Assembly: GCA_959603585.1 (NCBI GenBank)
Contig: CAUGYD010000007.1
Location: 1-64,000, forward strand
Reading direction: 5' to 3'
Source: Scatosoma sp900555925
GTDB lineage: Bacteria > Bacillota > Clostridia > Christensenellales > Borkfalkiaceae
DNA length: 64,000 bases
Both the position numbers and the translations under genes were made by a program. The notes under the pieces are model-generated. The model was not told the DNA's origin. It saw only the letters and a list, made by a program, of their open reading frames with translations, and searched no databases. This document shows, one piece after another, positions 1-11,307 of this stretch; the stretch's first letter is position 1; each line of letters opens with the position of its first letter.

Positions 1-41
1 CTAAAAAATTTTTATTTTTTCTGCGTATTTTTGCTTGACTT

Positions 42-287
42 TTAATAGCTGGTCTCCGCTTCGGGTACGAGTTCCAATAAAATATCTACGGTAGGCTTGC
101 AGAGAAGTCCAGGAACGGAAGTACTGCCGATATGCCGTATGCGGAAAATATTTTCTTTTCCTATTCTCTTCTCGATATTCTTCCGTTCCTCTTCGTACCA
201 AAGAACATAATCGGGACTATATTCTTTTAATACGACGGGGAAAAGCTGCCATAATTCTTCCAAAGTCATTTCTTCCAATTTTTTCAT
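42..287 (-). pseudogene. GrpB/UPF0157-family protein, N-terminal part only
   Basis: The 81-residue product carries the family hallmark RHIGSTSVPGL followed by KPTVDILLE, typical of the nucleotidyltransferase-fold GrpB family. Family members are usually about 170 residues. Here a TAA stop comes just after the first conserved block, and the other minus-strand frames also close by position 1-3, so the C-terminal half is missing. AAAGGGAGA lies a suitable distance before the ATG, so initiation looks normal. It follows tuf on the same strand, beyond the tuf terminator. It is most likely a truncated remnant; a sequencing frameshift is possible, but no reading frame restores a convincing C-terminus. 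The family's biochemical role is poorly defined. Confidence 0.6.
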
Positions 288-435
288 AAAAATCTCCCTT
301 TTTTATCATCGGGCACAACAATTTTTTATTCGGGGTTCATTCATCGTAAATTCGCCTGTCCGAATCCGAAATCTCATTTTTCTCCGTCATCTTCCGCTTT
401 TCCGGCTCAATTGGATTACAAAAGACTTTTTGGGA

Positions 436-470
436 ACAAAAAACGGTCTGCCCAAATTAGGCAAACCGTT
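436..470 (-). terminator. Rho-independent terminator of tuf
   Basis: The stem AACGGT-TGCC pairs with GGCA-ACCGTT across 442-470. Read on the minus strand it is followed by six T (plus-strand A 436-441). It lies about 50 bases after the tuf stop and separates tuf from the GrpB remnant. Confidence 0.85.
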
Positions 471-518
471 CTTTTGCTTCGTAATAAAGCTCCAATCCAA
501 AACTATTTCAAAAGCAGA

Positions 519-1739
<1,221 letters not shown>

Positions 1740-1855
1740 AATAAATCCTCCAATTGTTTATAAAAAAATTAAAATGATAACTTATCCGACCTTCGGACGC
1801 AGCTATCTATCATTTTCTGATAATATAAGCCTTGTCCAATTTTTTGGACGTCTCT

Positions 1856-1884
1856 ATTATATATTAAATTTTCAAATTTATCAA
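1856..1884 (-). promoter_or_regulatory. tuf promoter
   Basis: On the minus strand TTGATA (1879-1884) is separated by 17 bases from TATAAT (1856-1861). This gives a leader of about 110 bases before tuf, containing a small GTCCAA/TTGGAC hairpin (about 1834-1850). Confidence 0.75.
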
Positions 1885-1924
1885 ATCTTTTAACGGTGTT
1901 TTCGGAAAAAATTTAAAAATTTCC

Positions 1925-1954
1925 GTTTTGCTCCGATTTTACGCGGAGCAAAAC
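1925..1954 (-). terminator. Hairpin after fusA, probable partial terminator
   Basis: An 11-bp perfect stem (GTTTTGCTCCG with CGGAGCAAAAC) lies 14 bases past the fusA stop. On the minus strand it leads into GGAAATTTTTAAATTTTTT. The T tract starts a few bases late, so it may attenuate rather than fully stop transcription into tuf. Confidence 0.6.
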
Positions 1955-1967
1955 GCGCTTTTTAGGT

Positions 1968-4049
<2,082 letters not shown>

Positions 4050-4063
4050 AGGCTACTCCTCTG

Positions 4064-4534
4064 TCAGAATCTGAAATGGGCGAACGCCTTGTTCGCCTCG
4101 GCCATTCTGTGCGTATCTTCCTTCTTCTTCACAGAGCCGCCGGCGTTGTTGTAAGCGTCCATAAGTTCCGCCGCGAGTTTTTTGGACATCTCTCTTTCGC
4201 TTCTCTTTCTGGTGTTGATGACGATCCAGCGGATGGCGAGGGTCTGACGTCTCTCGGGTCTGATTTCGATGGGAACCTGATAGTTGGCACCGCCGACGCG
4301 GCGAGCCTTGACTTCCACGACGGGCATGACGTTTTCCATGGCCTGTTTGAAAATATCGAGGGGATCCATGTTCAATTTTTCCCCCATGATCTTGAATGCG
4401 TCGTAAACGATTGTCTGAGCCGTGCCCTTCTTGCCGTCGAGCATGATCTGGTTGATGAGCTTGGTCACGACCTTGCTGCCGTACATAGGATCGGGCAGAA
4501 CGTCTCTTTTAGGGACATTACCTCTTCTGGGCAT
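4064..4534 (-). CDS. rpsG: 30S ribosomal protein S7
   Basis: S7 nucleates assembly of the 30S head by binding 16S rRNA. The 156-residue product begins MPRRGNVPKRDVLPDP and contains the conserved GGANYQVPIE segment and the C-terminal HRMAEANKAFAHFRF, both diagnostic. AAAGGAGG precedes the start. It is separated from upstream rpsL by an unusually long (219-base) spacer with two GC-rich hairpins, which may be an S7 translational feedback site by analogy with the Escherichia coli str operon. fusA follows 14 bases later. Confidence 0.98.
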   Translation of the reverse strand: MPRRGNVPKRDVLPDPMYGSKVVTKLINQIMLDGKKGTAQTIVYDAFKIMGEKLNMDPLDIFKQAMENVMPVVEVKARRVGGANYQVPIEIRPERRQTLAIRWIVINTRKRSEREMSKKLAAELMDAYNNAGGSVKKKEDTHRMAEANKAFAHFRF

Positions 4535-4552
4535 GTTTTTATCCTCCTTTGA

Positions 4553-4753
4553 AATAATTTGTTGAATAAGGGATTTTACCCTTCAGTACAGCTATCGCGT
4601 ACCCGCGCCGGACGCGGGAGCGAACCTTCTGCGGCGACAGCCGCATACTGCCTACTTTTTTTCGGGGCCTTCGAGCTATATTCCGATTACAAGTAGGGTT
4701 TTGTTTCAGCGTTTTTTAACGAACGCCGGAATTTGTCTTTGCGCCTTTAAGAA
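4553..4753 (-). promoter_or_regulatory. Structured rpsL-rpsG spacer, candidate S7 feedback element
   Basis: This 201-base gap within the operon holds two GC-rich hairpins: TGCGGC/GCCGCA (4630-4645) and CCCGCG/CGCGGG (4602-4618). No T tract follows either on the minus strand, so they are not terminators. In Escherichia coli, S7 represses its operon by binding the shorter rpsL-rpsG spacer. Equivalent function here is inference. Confidence 0.45.
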
Positions 4754-5125
4754 TTATTTAGGGCGTTTTGCGCCGTATTTGGAACGGGCCTGTTTGCGCT
4801 TTGCAACGCCGGCGGTATCGAGGGCGCCGCGAATGATGTGGTAACGCACACCGGGCAGATCCTTGACACGACCGCCTCTGATCAGAACGGAGCTGTGCTC
4901 CTGAAGGTTGTGACCTTCGCCGGGAATGTAGACCGTACCTTCCTGCTTGTTGGTAAGACGCACACGGGCGATCTTTCTCAAAGCGGAGTTGGGCTTCTTG
5001 GGAGAAGTCGTGGTGACGGACAGACAAACGCCGCGCTTTTGAGGGCAGTTATCCAGAATAGGGCTCTTGGACTTGAACGTCTGCTTCTCTCTGCCTTTCT
5101 TGATGAGTTGGTTGATGGTAGGCAT
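4754..5125 (-). CDS. rpsL: 30S ribosomal protein S12
   Basis: S12 sits at the decoding centre and controls accuracy. The 123-residue product starts MPTINQLIKKGR and carries KKPNSALRK, the PGEGHN loop and LPGVRYHIIRG, which contains the Asp-equivalent region modified in some bacteria. AAGGAGG lies directly upstream of the ATG. It is the first gene of the str operon; the upstream rpoB-rpoC genes often seen in Bacillota are absent and replaced by an unrelated lipoprotein gene. The two lysines at which streptomycin-resistance mutations usually arise are in their wild-type context (KKPNSA and GRVKDLPG). Confidence 0.98.
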   Translation of the reverse strand: MPTINQLIKKGREKQTFKSKSPILDNCPQKRGVCLSVTTTSPKKPNSALRKIARVRLTNKQEGTVYIPGEGHNLQEHSSVLIRGGRVKDLPGVRYHIIRGALDTAGVAKRKQARSKYGAKRPK

Positions 5126-5595
5126 TTTTGACCTCCTTGTAAAAATTTTGGAATATATTTCTCGAAATTGCCCTTATGCAATTCAAAGAAAGCGATGTTT
5201 CGGCGGCCGTTTTCTCCGCTCCTTAAATCCAAGGCGCCGAGCTCTCCCGCCGCGAACGCTTGTCCCGCGGGATTTCAGACCGCAAAAAAGATGCAAAAAG
5301 GGCGAAATACACCCTTTCCGCATTCCAGCACTGTTGATTTTACCATGAAAAAAGGCGTTTGTCAACTGTTTTATGCCAACTTTTTTGACGATTTTGCCGA
5401 CTTTTCTATGATTTCCGCCCGATTTTGCGACATTATGACATTACGTATATATTTCCGAGTCGCTTTCCCGCCCTTTCGTCTTTCCTCTGCGCCGTCGCCC
5501 GAAGGGTGCTCCGCGTTCGTTTTCCCGACAATCCGCAGCTTCGTCGGCGGCGCTCCGCGCCCGTTGACGGGGCGCGCTCCCGAATCGTCCCCGCG
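5126..5595. other. Spacer between the BspA-like gene and rpsL
   Basis: It holds the str promoter and an approximately 200-base rpsL leader (5126-5330), GC-rich near 5200-5275 but without a clear terminator-like hairpin. Bases 5366-5595 show no gene, and no convincing terminator for the lipoprotein gene was found. Confidence 0.5.
5337..5365 (-). promoter_or_regulatory. str operon promoter
   Basis: On the minus strand a consensus TTGACA (5360-5365) is followed after exactly 17 bases by TAAAAT (5337-5342). It predicts a leader of about 200 bases before rpsL. Confidence 0.85.
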
Positions 5596-8331
5596 TCAGG
5601 TTCCCCAAATTTCGGGTTTTCCGTCTGCGTAATGCCAATATCGCCCTTCTCCCGTCGGCTCCGTTTCAGAATAGAAATAGACGTCGCAAGAAATCCCGCC
5701 GCCTTTTTTCACTTCGTTCCATTCCGCTTCCGAACCGCGGTAAAACAGCTTGAAGCCGGTGCCCATATTTCCGAACGCCGCAGTGTCGATTTGTTCTATC
5801 CCCTTTCCCAATATGATATATTCCATTTGCGAACAGCCGTTAAACGCCCTTCTGCCCACATATTTTACCGAATCGGGAAGTTCGGCCGCAAGCAGACCCG
5901 TTCTATAAAAAGCGTCGCTTCCGACGGAAACGAGACTGTTCCCTGCGAAAGTAATTTTTTCCAAGGCGGAACAACTATAGAAAGCAGAGTTCCCGATTTC
6001 CTCCAAGGAAGCGGGAAAAGCGACCTCGCACAAATAAGGATTGGTATAGAACGCTTCGGCGGCAATCCGATTTACGCCGTCGGGAACGGTATAAGTTTCG
6101 TCCGCCTTTCCGCGGGGATAGGCGACGAGGATTTTCATCTCCTTGTCGAACAGCACGCCGTCCTGTGCGGAATATGCGGGATTGCCTTCCGCCACTTCAA
6201 AGGCTGTAATCGGAGTATCGGTAAACGGAGCATAACCGATTTCCGTGAGACTTGCGGGAAGCCGCACGGTGCAAGAAAGATTCTCACAGTACGCGAAGGC
6301 GTATTTCCCTATGTTTCCGAGCCCCGTACCGAGCGAAAGCTCCGCGAGAGATGTACACATATTAAAGGCCCGTTCTCCTATCTCTTCCACACTGTCGCCG
6401 AGCGAAAGCGAAGCGAGGCTTTTGCAGTAACAAAACGCAGATTTGCCGATCTTCTTCACTCCGTCGCCGAGCGTTACACTGCCGATATCGAAGCCGAGGA
6501 AAGCGTAATCGGGAATCGCCCCTGTCCCTTCTAAGAGAAGTTTTTCTATCCTTTCCCCGCCGATGATGAGGGAAACGTTATCGATCATCACGCGCCAGTC
6601 CGCCCCGAAAGAAATCGAGCACCAGTCTTTCAGGGTACCCCCGTACTCGATGTCGTTATGCGAAGATGTGTTCAGCGCCCCTTTTCCGATTTCCTTCACG
6701 TTCTTTCCGAAGCGGACGGGGCCCGAGAAACTTCCGCCCTCAAACGCATACTTCTCGATTTTTTCCACCTCGTCGGGAATGACCAACTCCGTCACCTTTT
6801 CCCCGCCGACATAAAATTCCCCTCTCGTCCCGTTCAAAATACCGTTGCTGAATTGTATGCCGCACCAATCCGCCAGCGTCCCGCGGTAGTCCACCCTCGT
6901 CGGGAAAAATCCGTACAGAGCTCCCATAGAAACCAATCCCGTCCCCAACGTCACGCCATAATCTGCGGAATTTTCGAAGCCGAACGCATATTCTCCTATC
7001 CGTTCCAGAGAATCGGGAAAGATCAATTCTTTTCCCGCAAAGGCTTGGCGGTAAAACGCATAATCCCCGATTTCCCGCACGCCTTCGCCGAACGCGATCC
7101 GCGAGAGCGAAGTACAATTATAAAAAGCATACTTTCCGATCTTCCGAACGTTTTCCCCGAACGTGACGCTTTGGATCTGCGTCAGTCCGCTAAACGCATA
7201 GTCGTTTATGTTTGCACAGTTTAAGTGCAGTTCCGTCGGCTTTTCGCCGCCGATATACAGTTCCGAAACGGATAACGAGCCGAGGATTTTCACCTTTTCC
7301 GCCCATTCGTCCGAAGTGCCTCCATAGCGAATCGTCAACGTTCTTCCGCCCTGAACGTACCCCGTGACGTACAAAGTTTCACACCCTTTCCCGACGGAAA
7401 TTTCCGAAAGATTGGGATAGTTCCAAAACGACGGACAAACGGTCTCCACGCCGTCGCCGAACACGGCGCGCACGACGCTCGGAGAGTCGTTCAAGTCCGA
7501 TATTCCGTCCGACTGCACCTCTTTGACGTCGCCCGCAAAGACGAGCTCGGTCACGTTGAAAGCCGACAGGTCTACCCTGTCGGGACAGACCCGTTCGGGA
7601 GAAGCGAATATCGCGCGGTATTCCCCGCTCCCCTCCTCGATTTCCTTTATGTAGCACGCCGCCTTTAAGGAACTCTCGGAGCTCGGACTATACAGCACTT
7701 TCGTCGCGCCCGAGACGGTATGGCAGCGGCGGCAGAAGCCGTACTCGTCCGCGTCGTGTCCGAGCGCCTCCTCCCCCGCCGTCTCTTCGCGGTAGCTGTC
7801 CCCGCACCTCGTGCAGAGATAGGCGGTGTACCCGGGCTCCGTACAGGTGGGCGGAACGACGGTCTCGGCGTAGTCGTGCTCCTCCGCGTCGACAAAGTCG
7901 CCCTTGTAATTGTCTCCGCACCGTTCGCAGCGATAGAGCGTATATCCGCGCTCCGTGCAGGTGGGCGGAACGACGGTCTCGGCGTAGTCGTGTCCGAGCG
8001 CGGGGAGGATCTCCTCGCTCTCGCTTTTTCCGCAGCGGGTACAGTGCTTCGTCCGAAAGCCGTCCGCGGTGCACGTCGCCTCCGACTCCTCCGTGAAGAA
8101 GGAGTGACCCAAGGGCGGAATTTCCCTCGTCTCGACCGTTCCGCAAAACTCGCATTCGCGGATCTCCTCCCCCGCGCTCGCGCAGGTCGCCTCGCGGGCG
8201 GTCTCCCAGTTTCCGAACGAGTGCGCTTCCCCCTTGTCCCCGTCCGCGCACGCCGCGAGCCCCAGCCCCGCGAGGGCGAGCGCACAGCCCGAAAACAGCG
8301 CCGCGAAGATTCGTTTCCAATGCTCTTTCAT
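5596..8331 (-). CDS. BspA-like leucine-rich-repeat surface lipoprotein
   Basis: The 911-residue protein starts with a lipoprotein signal: basic MKEHWKR, a hydrophobic stretch and lipobox LAAC with Cys28. Residues of about 35-205 form five Cys-rich modules of about 36-45 residues (pattern TCxxxG...C.xCG...LGH), two of them nearly identical at DNA level. The rest is a string of LRR_5/BspA-type repeats (AFYNCTSLxxIxFGExVxxIG and variants) interrupted by FGGT-DW type insertions. It should be anchored outside the membrane, and family members are associated with adhesion or host contact, but the ligand is unknown. It is monocistronic, with a consensus promoter overlapping a strong palindrome. Confidence 0.9.
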   Translation of the reverse strand: MKEHWKRIFAALFSGCALALAGLGLAACADGDKGEAHSFGNWETAREATCASAGEEIRECEFCGTVETREIPPLGHSFFTEESEATCTADGFRTKHCTRCGKSESEEILPALGHDYAETVVPPTCTERGYTLYRCERCGDNYKGDFVDAEEHDYAETVVPPTCTEPGYTAYLCTRCGDSYREETAGEEALGHDADEYGFCRRCHTVSGATKVLYSPSSESSLKAACYIKEIEEGSGEYRAIFASPERVCPDRVDLSAFNVTELVFAGDVKEVQSDGISDLNDSPSVVRAVFGDGVETVCPSFWNYPNLSEISVGKGCETLYVTGYVQGGRTLTIRYGGTSDEWAEKVKILGSLSVSELYIGGEKPTELHLNCANINDYAFSGLTQIQSVTFGENVRKIGKYAFYNCTSLSRIAFGEGVREIGDYAFYRQAFAGKELIFPDSLERIGEYAFGFENSADYGVTLGTGLVSMGALYGFFPTRVDYRGTLADWCGIQFSNGILNGTRGEFYVGGEKVTELVIPDEVEKIEKYAFEGGSFSGPVRFGKNVKEIGKGALNTSSHNDIEYGGTLKDWCSISFGADWRVMIDNVSLIIGGERIEKLLLEGTGAIPDYAFLGFDIGSVTLGDGVKKIGKSAFCYCKSLASLSLGDSVEEIGERAFNMCTSLAELSLGTGLGNIGKYAFAYCENLSCTVRLPASLTEIGYAPFTDTPITAFEVAEGNPAYSAQDGVLFDKEMKILVAYPRGKADETYTVPDGVNRIAAEAFYTNPYLCEVAFPASLEEIGNSAFYSCSALEKITFAGNSLVSVGSDAFYRTGLLAAELPDSVKYVGRRAFNGCSQMEYIILGKGIEQIDTAAFGNMGTGFKLFYRGSEAEWNEVKKGGGISCDVYFYSETEPTGEGRYWHYADGKPEIWGT

Positions 8332-8366
8332 TTTCTTTTCTCCTTTCTCCCGCTCTGTTCAAACCA

Positions 8367-8388
8367 TTGTACTATTCGAATAATACAA
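8367..8388. promoter_or_regulatory. 22-bp palindromic operator candidate
   Basis: TTGTA-C-TATTCGAATA-A-TACAA is a near-perfect dyad: only the sixth base and its partner fail to pair. It directly abuts the -10 box of the lipoprotein promoter on the initiation side, where a bound repressor would block transcription. The half-site resembles some GntR-family operators, but the cognate regulator is not in the window. Confidence 0.6.
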
Positions 8389-8416
8389 GTATAACACACT
8401 TAAAGCGCGATGTCAA
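8388..8416 (-). promoter_or_regulatory. Promoter of the BspA-like lipoprotein gene
   Basis: On the minus strand TTGACA (8411-8416) lies 17 bases from TATACT (8388-8393). The predicted start of transcription falls inside the adjoining 22-bp palindrome. Confidence 0.85.
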
Positions 8417-8486
8417 TAGATTTCCGAAAAAATCCGACGGAAGAGAAACATCGAAAAAAACTTTTCGCAATTTCTTCCGCAAAGGG

Positions 8487-8515
8487 TTGACAAAGGCGGG
8501 AAAAACGGGTATTAT
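8487..8515 (+). promoter_or_regulatory. pgk promoter
   Basis: TTGACA (8487-8492) and TATTAT (8510-8515) are separated by 17 bases, about 38 bases before the pgk start codon. It is divergent from the lipoprotein promoter about 70 bases away. Confidence 0.8.
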
Positions 8516-8553
8516 TATAGACGTGAAAAAATCAAATGCAAGGAGATGGTCTT

Positions 8554-9873
8554 ATGAATAAGAAAACGGTAAAAGACGTAGACGTAAAGGGCAAGAGAGT
8601 CCTCGTCAGATGCGACTTCAACGTTCCGATGAAGGACGGGGCGATCACGGACGAAAACAGAATCGTCGGCGCGCTGCCCACGATCAAGTACCTCATGGAG
8701 CACGGCGCGAAGGTGATCCTCTGCTCGCACATGGGCAAGCCCCACAACGTGTTCGACGCGAAGCTCGAACTGAACAAGAAGGAGAAGGCGAAGATCGCGG
8801 CCCTGCCCGAAGCGGAACAGGCCGCCGCGACGGCGGAAGCGCTCGAAAAGGCGAAGAAGGACGTCAAGAAGTTCAGTTTGGCGCCCGTCGCCGCTCGTTT
8901 GGGCGAGCTCTTGGGCGGAAAGGTGACCTTCGCGGCCGACGTCGTGGGCGAGGACGCGAAAAAGAAAGTCGCGGCGTGCAAGGAGGGCGAGTGCGTCCTG
9001 CTCGAAAACCTGCGCTTCCATAAGGGCGAGGAAAAGAAGGATCCCGATTTCATGAAGGCGCTGGCGAGCTACTGCGACATCTACGTGAACGACGCGTTCG
9101 GAACGGCGCACCGCTCGCACGCTTCCACCGCGGGAATCGTGGAGGAAGGACTGGTCAAGACGGCGGTCTGCGGCTTCCTCATCGAAAAGGAGCTCTCGGT
9201 GATGGCGGACACGCTGGAAAATCCTCAACGCCCGTTCGTGGCGATCCTCGGCGGAGCCAAGGTCGCGGACAAGCTGAACGTCATTTCCAACCTTCTCGAA
9301 AAGTGCGATACGCTCGTCATCGGCGGCGGAATGGCCTATACTTTCATCAAGGCGCAGGGCGGAGAAATCGGCACTTCCCTCGTGGACGAAGAGAAGATCG
9401 GCTACTGCAAGGAAATGCTCGAAAAGGCGAAGAAACTGAATAAAAAGCTCGTTCTTCCCGTGGATACCGTAGCGGCGAAGTCCTTCCCCGACCCCATCGA
9501 CGCGGCGATCGAGACGACGATCGTCCCCGCGAACGCAATCCCTTCGGACATGATGGGGCTCGATATCGGTCCCGAGACGAGAAAGCTGTTCGCTTCCGTG
9601 GTCGCGGGCGCAAAATCGGTCATTTGGAACGGCCCCATGGGCGTGTTCGAAAATCCGACGCTGGCGGAAGGCACCAAGGCGGTGGCGCAGGCTCTCGCGG
9701 ACGTATACGGCAAAGCGACGACGATCATCGGTGGCGGCGACAGCGCGGCGGCGGTTCAGCAGCTCGGCTTCGCGGACAAGATGACGCACATTTCGACGGG
9801 CGGCGGTGCCTCCCTCGAATTGTTTGAAGGAAAGGTGCTTCCCGGCATCGCCTGCCTCAACGACAAGGACTGA
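8554..9873 (+). CDS. pgk: Phosphoglycerate kinase
   Basis: This cytoplasmic glycolytic enzyme converts 1,3-bisphosphoglycerate and ADP to 3-phosphoglycerate and ATP. The ATG at 8554 is chosen over the upstream in-frame one because AGGAGA (8541-8546) lies just before it and the product then starts MNKKTVKDVDVKGKRVLVRCDFNVP. The N-domain has GKPHN; the nucleotide-binding domain has GGAKVADKL, the WNGPMGVFE block and the C-terminal GGGDSAAAV and STGGGASLE loops. At 439 residues it is longer than the usual 390-415; the excess is a charged Ala/Lys/Glu helix at about residues 71-100. It stands alone between its promoter and a strong terminator. Confidence 0.97.
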   Translation: MNKKTVKDVDVKGKRVLVRCDFNVPMKDGAITDENRIVGALPTIKYLMEHGAKVILCSHMGKPHNVFDAKLELNKKEKAKIAALPEAEQAAATAEALEKAKKDVKKFSLAPVAARLGELLGGKVTFAADVVGEDAKKKVAACKEGECVLLENLRFHKGEEKKDPDFMKALASYCDIYVNDAFGTAHRSHASTAGIVEEGLVKTAVCGFLIEKELSVMADTLENPQRPFVAILGGAKVADKLNVISNLLEKCDTLVIGGGMAYTFIKAQGGEIGTSLVDEEKIGYCKEMLEKAKKLNKKLVLPVDTVAAKSFPDPIDAAIETTIVPANAIPSDMMGLDIGPETRKLFASVVAGAKSVIWNGPMGVFENPTLAEGTKAVAQALADVYGKATTIIGGGDSAAAVQQLGFADKMTHISTGGGASLELFEGKVLPGIACLNDKD

Positions 9874-9891
9874 GAAATATTTCGGCTTTTG

Positions 9892-9927
9892 AAAAGCGCG
9901 GACAGACGGCCGTCTGTCCGCGCTTTT
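9892..9927 (+). terminator. Terminator after pgk (perfect palindrome)
   Basis: An 18-bp arm perfect inverted repeat (AAAAGCGCGGACAGACGG and complement) is centred at 9909/9910 and ends in TTTTT. It is strong on the plus strand and symmetrical enough to act on the minus strand as well. Confidence 0.9.
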
Positions 9928-10408
9928 TCCGTTTACATCTCCTTATGCCTTATTCTCCGCTATCCGTCCTAACGCGCCTTCCTTATCTCTCTCTTGTCTC
10001 TCCCCGAAAAACTCCTTTGTCTCCCCCTCCACAATCTGTTCTGACGCAATTTTCTCGCAGCTCTCTTTGCCGTTCTCTCCGCTGTTCGTTGCTTCTCCGA
10101 AAAAACTCCTCCTGCCGTTTTCTTGACCGCCTATTTTTTCTCTGTTCTCCCCTGTCGTCCGTCCCGCGTCGGAAACTTTCCTTTTCGCTTGCCGTCCGTC
10201 TCTCTACGAAAAATTTCCCTCTTGCCCGCCGTGCGTTCCCTTCCGAAAATTTTCATTTTCGCTCGTCGTCCGTCCCGCGCCGGAAATTTTTCTTCTCGTC
10301 TGTTTCCGGCTCTGTCCGTCCACGGATTTTTCTTCCCCGACGGCCGCCATTCTCGCCGCCACGGCATTCAAACTTCTTCCGAAAAATAAAATTTTCGCTT
10401 TCTTTTCG
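9928..10408. other. Pyrimidine-rich spacer between pgk and tpiA
   Basis: About 480 bases are almost entirely C and T on the plus strand with scattered GAAA. Open frames through it give only low-complexity Ser/Phe/Arg or Lys/Arg peptides without start signals, so no gene is called. It contains the 37-bp degenerate repeats listed separately. Confidence 0.6.
10152..10299 (+). repeat. Four degenerate 37-bp tandem repeats
   Basis: Units begin at 10152, 10189, 10226 and 10263, each exactly 37 bases, with the pattern GTCGTCCGTCCCGCG-cGGAAA-TTTTC-TTTTCGC. Units 1 and 4 are most alike and unit 2 is most diverged. A weak fifth copy may follow. There are no unique spacers, so it is not a CRISPR array. 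Confidence 0.7.
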
Positions 10409-10437
10409 TTGCTTTCCGTCCGAGTTTGTGTTATAAT
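10409..10437 (+). promoter_or_regulatory. tpiA promoter
   Basis: A TATAAT -10 box (10432-10437) with an extended TGt element and a weak TTGCTT -35 (10409-10414) at 17 bases lies 40 bases before the tpiA start. Confidence 0.75.
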
Positions 10438-10476
10438 ACTTTCCGGAAAAGGAAAAACTATTTCAGGAGAATTCTT

Positions 10477-11223
10477 ATGAGAAAACCTATCATTGCAGGC
10501 AACTGGAAAATGAACAATACCGCGTCCGAGGGCGTCGCTCTCGTGAAGGCAATCGCGCCGCTCGTCAAAGAGGCGAACTGCGACGTCGTCGTATGCGTCC
10601 CCGCGATCGACATTCCCGCTGTAAGCGAAGCTCTTAAAGGAACGAATATCGAGCTCGGCGCGGAAAATGTACACTTTGCGGAAAAAGGCGCCTATACGGG
10701 TGAAATTTCCGCCGCCATGCTCAAAGAATACGGCGTGAAATACGTCATTATCGGCCACAGCGAACGCCGCCAGTATTTCGGCGAAACGGACGAAACCGTA
10801 AATAAGCGGACGCTCACCGCCATCGCGGCGGGGCTTACCCCCATCGTCTGCATCGGCGAATCGCTCGAAGAACGCGAAGGCGGCAAGACGGAGGAAGTCC
10901 TCGCGAAACAAATTCACGAAGGCCTTAAAAACATCGAGGACATCACCAAAATCGTCATCGCTTACGAGCCCGTATGGGCGATCGGAACGGGTAAAACCGC
11001 CACTGCGGAACAGGCCAACGAGACGATCGGATTTATCCGCAAGACCGTGGGAGAAATGTTCTGCGAGAAGTGCGCGGCGAAGCTCCGCATCCAATACGGC
11101 GGGAGCATGAATGCGGGCAACTGCAAAGAACTCATGGCCATGCCGGAAATCGACGGCGGCCTCATCGGCGGCGCGTCTTTAAAAGCGCCCGATTTCGCGG
11201 CGATCGTCAATTACGACAAATAA
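10477..11223 (+). CDS. tpiA: Triose-phosphate isomerase
   Basis: It interconverts dihydroxyacetone phosphate and glyceraldehyde 3-phosphate in glycolysis. The start at 10477 is set by AGGAGA (10465-10470) and gives 248 residues, the usual size. The active-site lysine in AGNWKMN (Lys11), the histidine in IGHSERR (His94) and the catalytic glutamate in AYEPVWAIGTGKTA (Glu164, with the mobile loop) are all present, as is the phosphate-binding GGSM and GGASL. Its own promoter overlaps the start of a longer in-frame ORF, which argues against that upstream start. gpmI follows 84 bases later on the same strand and is probably cotranscribed. Confidence 0.97.
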   Translation: MRKPIIAGNWKMNNTASEGVALVKAIAPLVKEANCDVVVCVPAIDIPAVSEALKGTNIELGAENVHFAEKGAYTGEISAAMLKEYGVKYVIIGHSERRQYFGETDETVNKRTLTAIAAGLTPIVCIGESLEEREGGKTEEVLAKQIHEGLKNIEDITKIVIAYEPVWAIGTGKTATAEQANETIGFIRKTVGEMFCEKCAAKLRIQYGGSMNAGNCKELMAMPEIDGGLIGGASLKAPDFAAIVNYDK

Positions 11224-11307
11224 TTCGGATTCAGATGAGGGGCGGGACGGTCGAAATGATTCGGCACATACCTGCCCCGTTGCTTTTGAAAAAAGGAGAA
11301 TAAATTT

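Noticed and set aside
5183..5632. Small plus-strand ORFs in the rpsL upstream spacer
   Set aside because: No ribosome-binding sites or conserved composition; they run over the str promoter and leader.
8515..9789. Minus-strand 424-codon open frame across pgk
   Set aside because: Antisense of pgk and reads through its promoter region; composition is Arg/His-rich without a domain.
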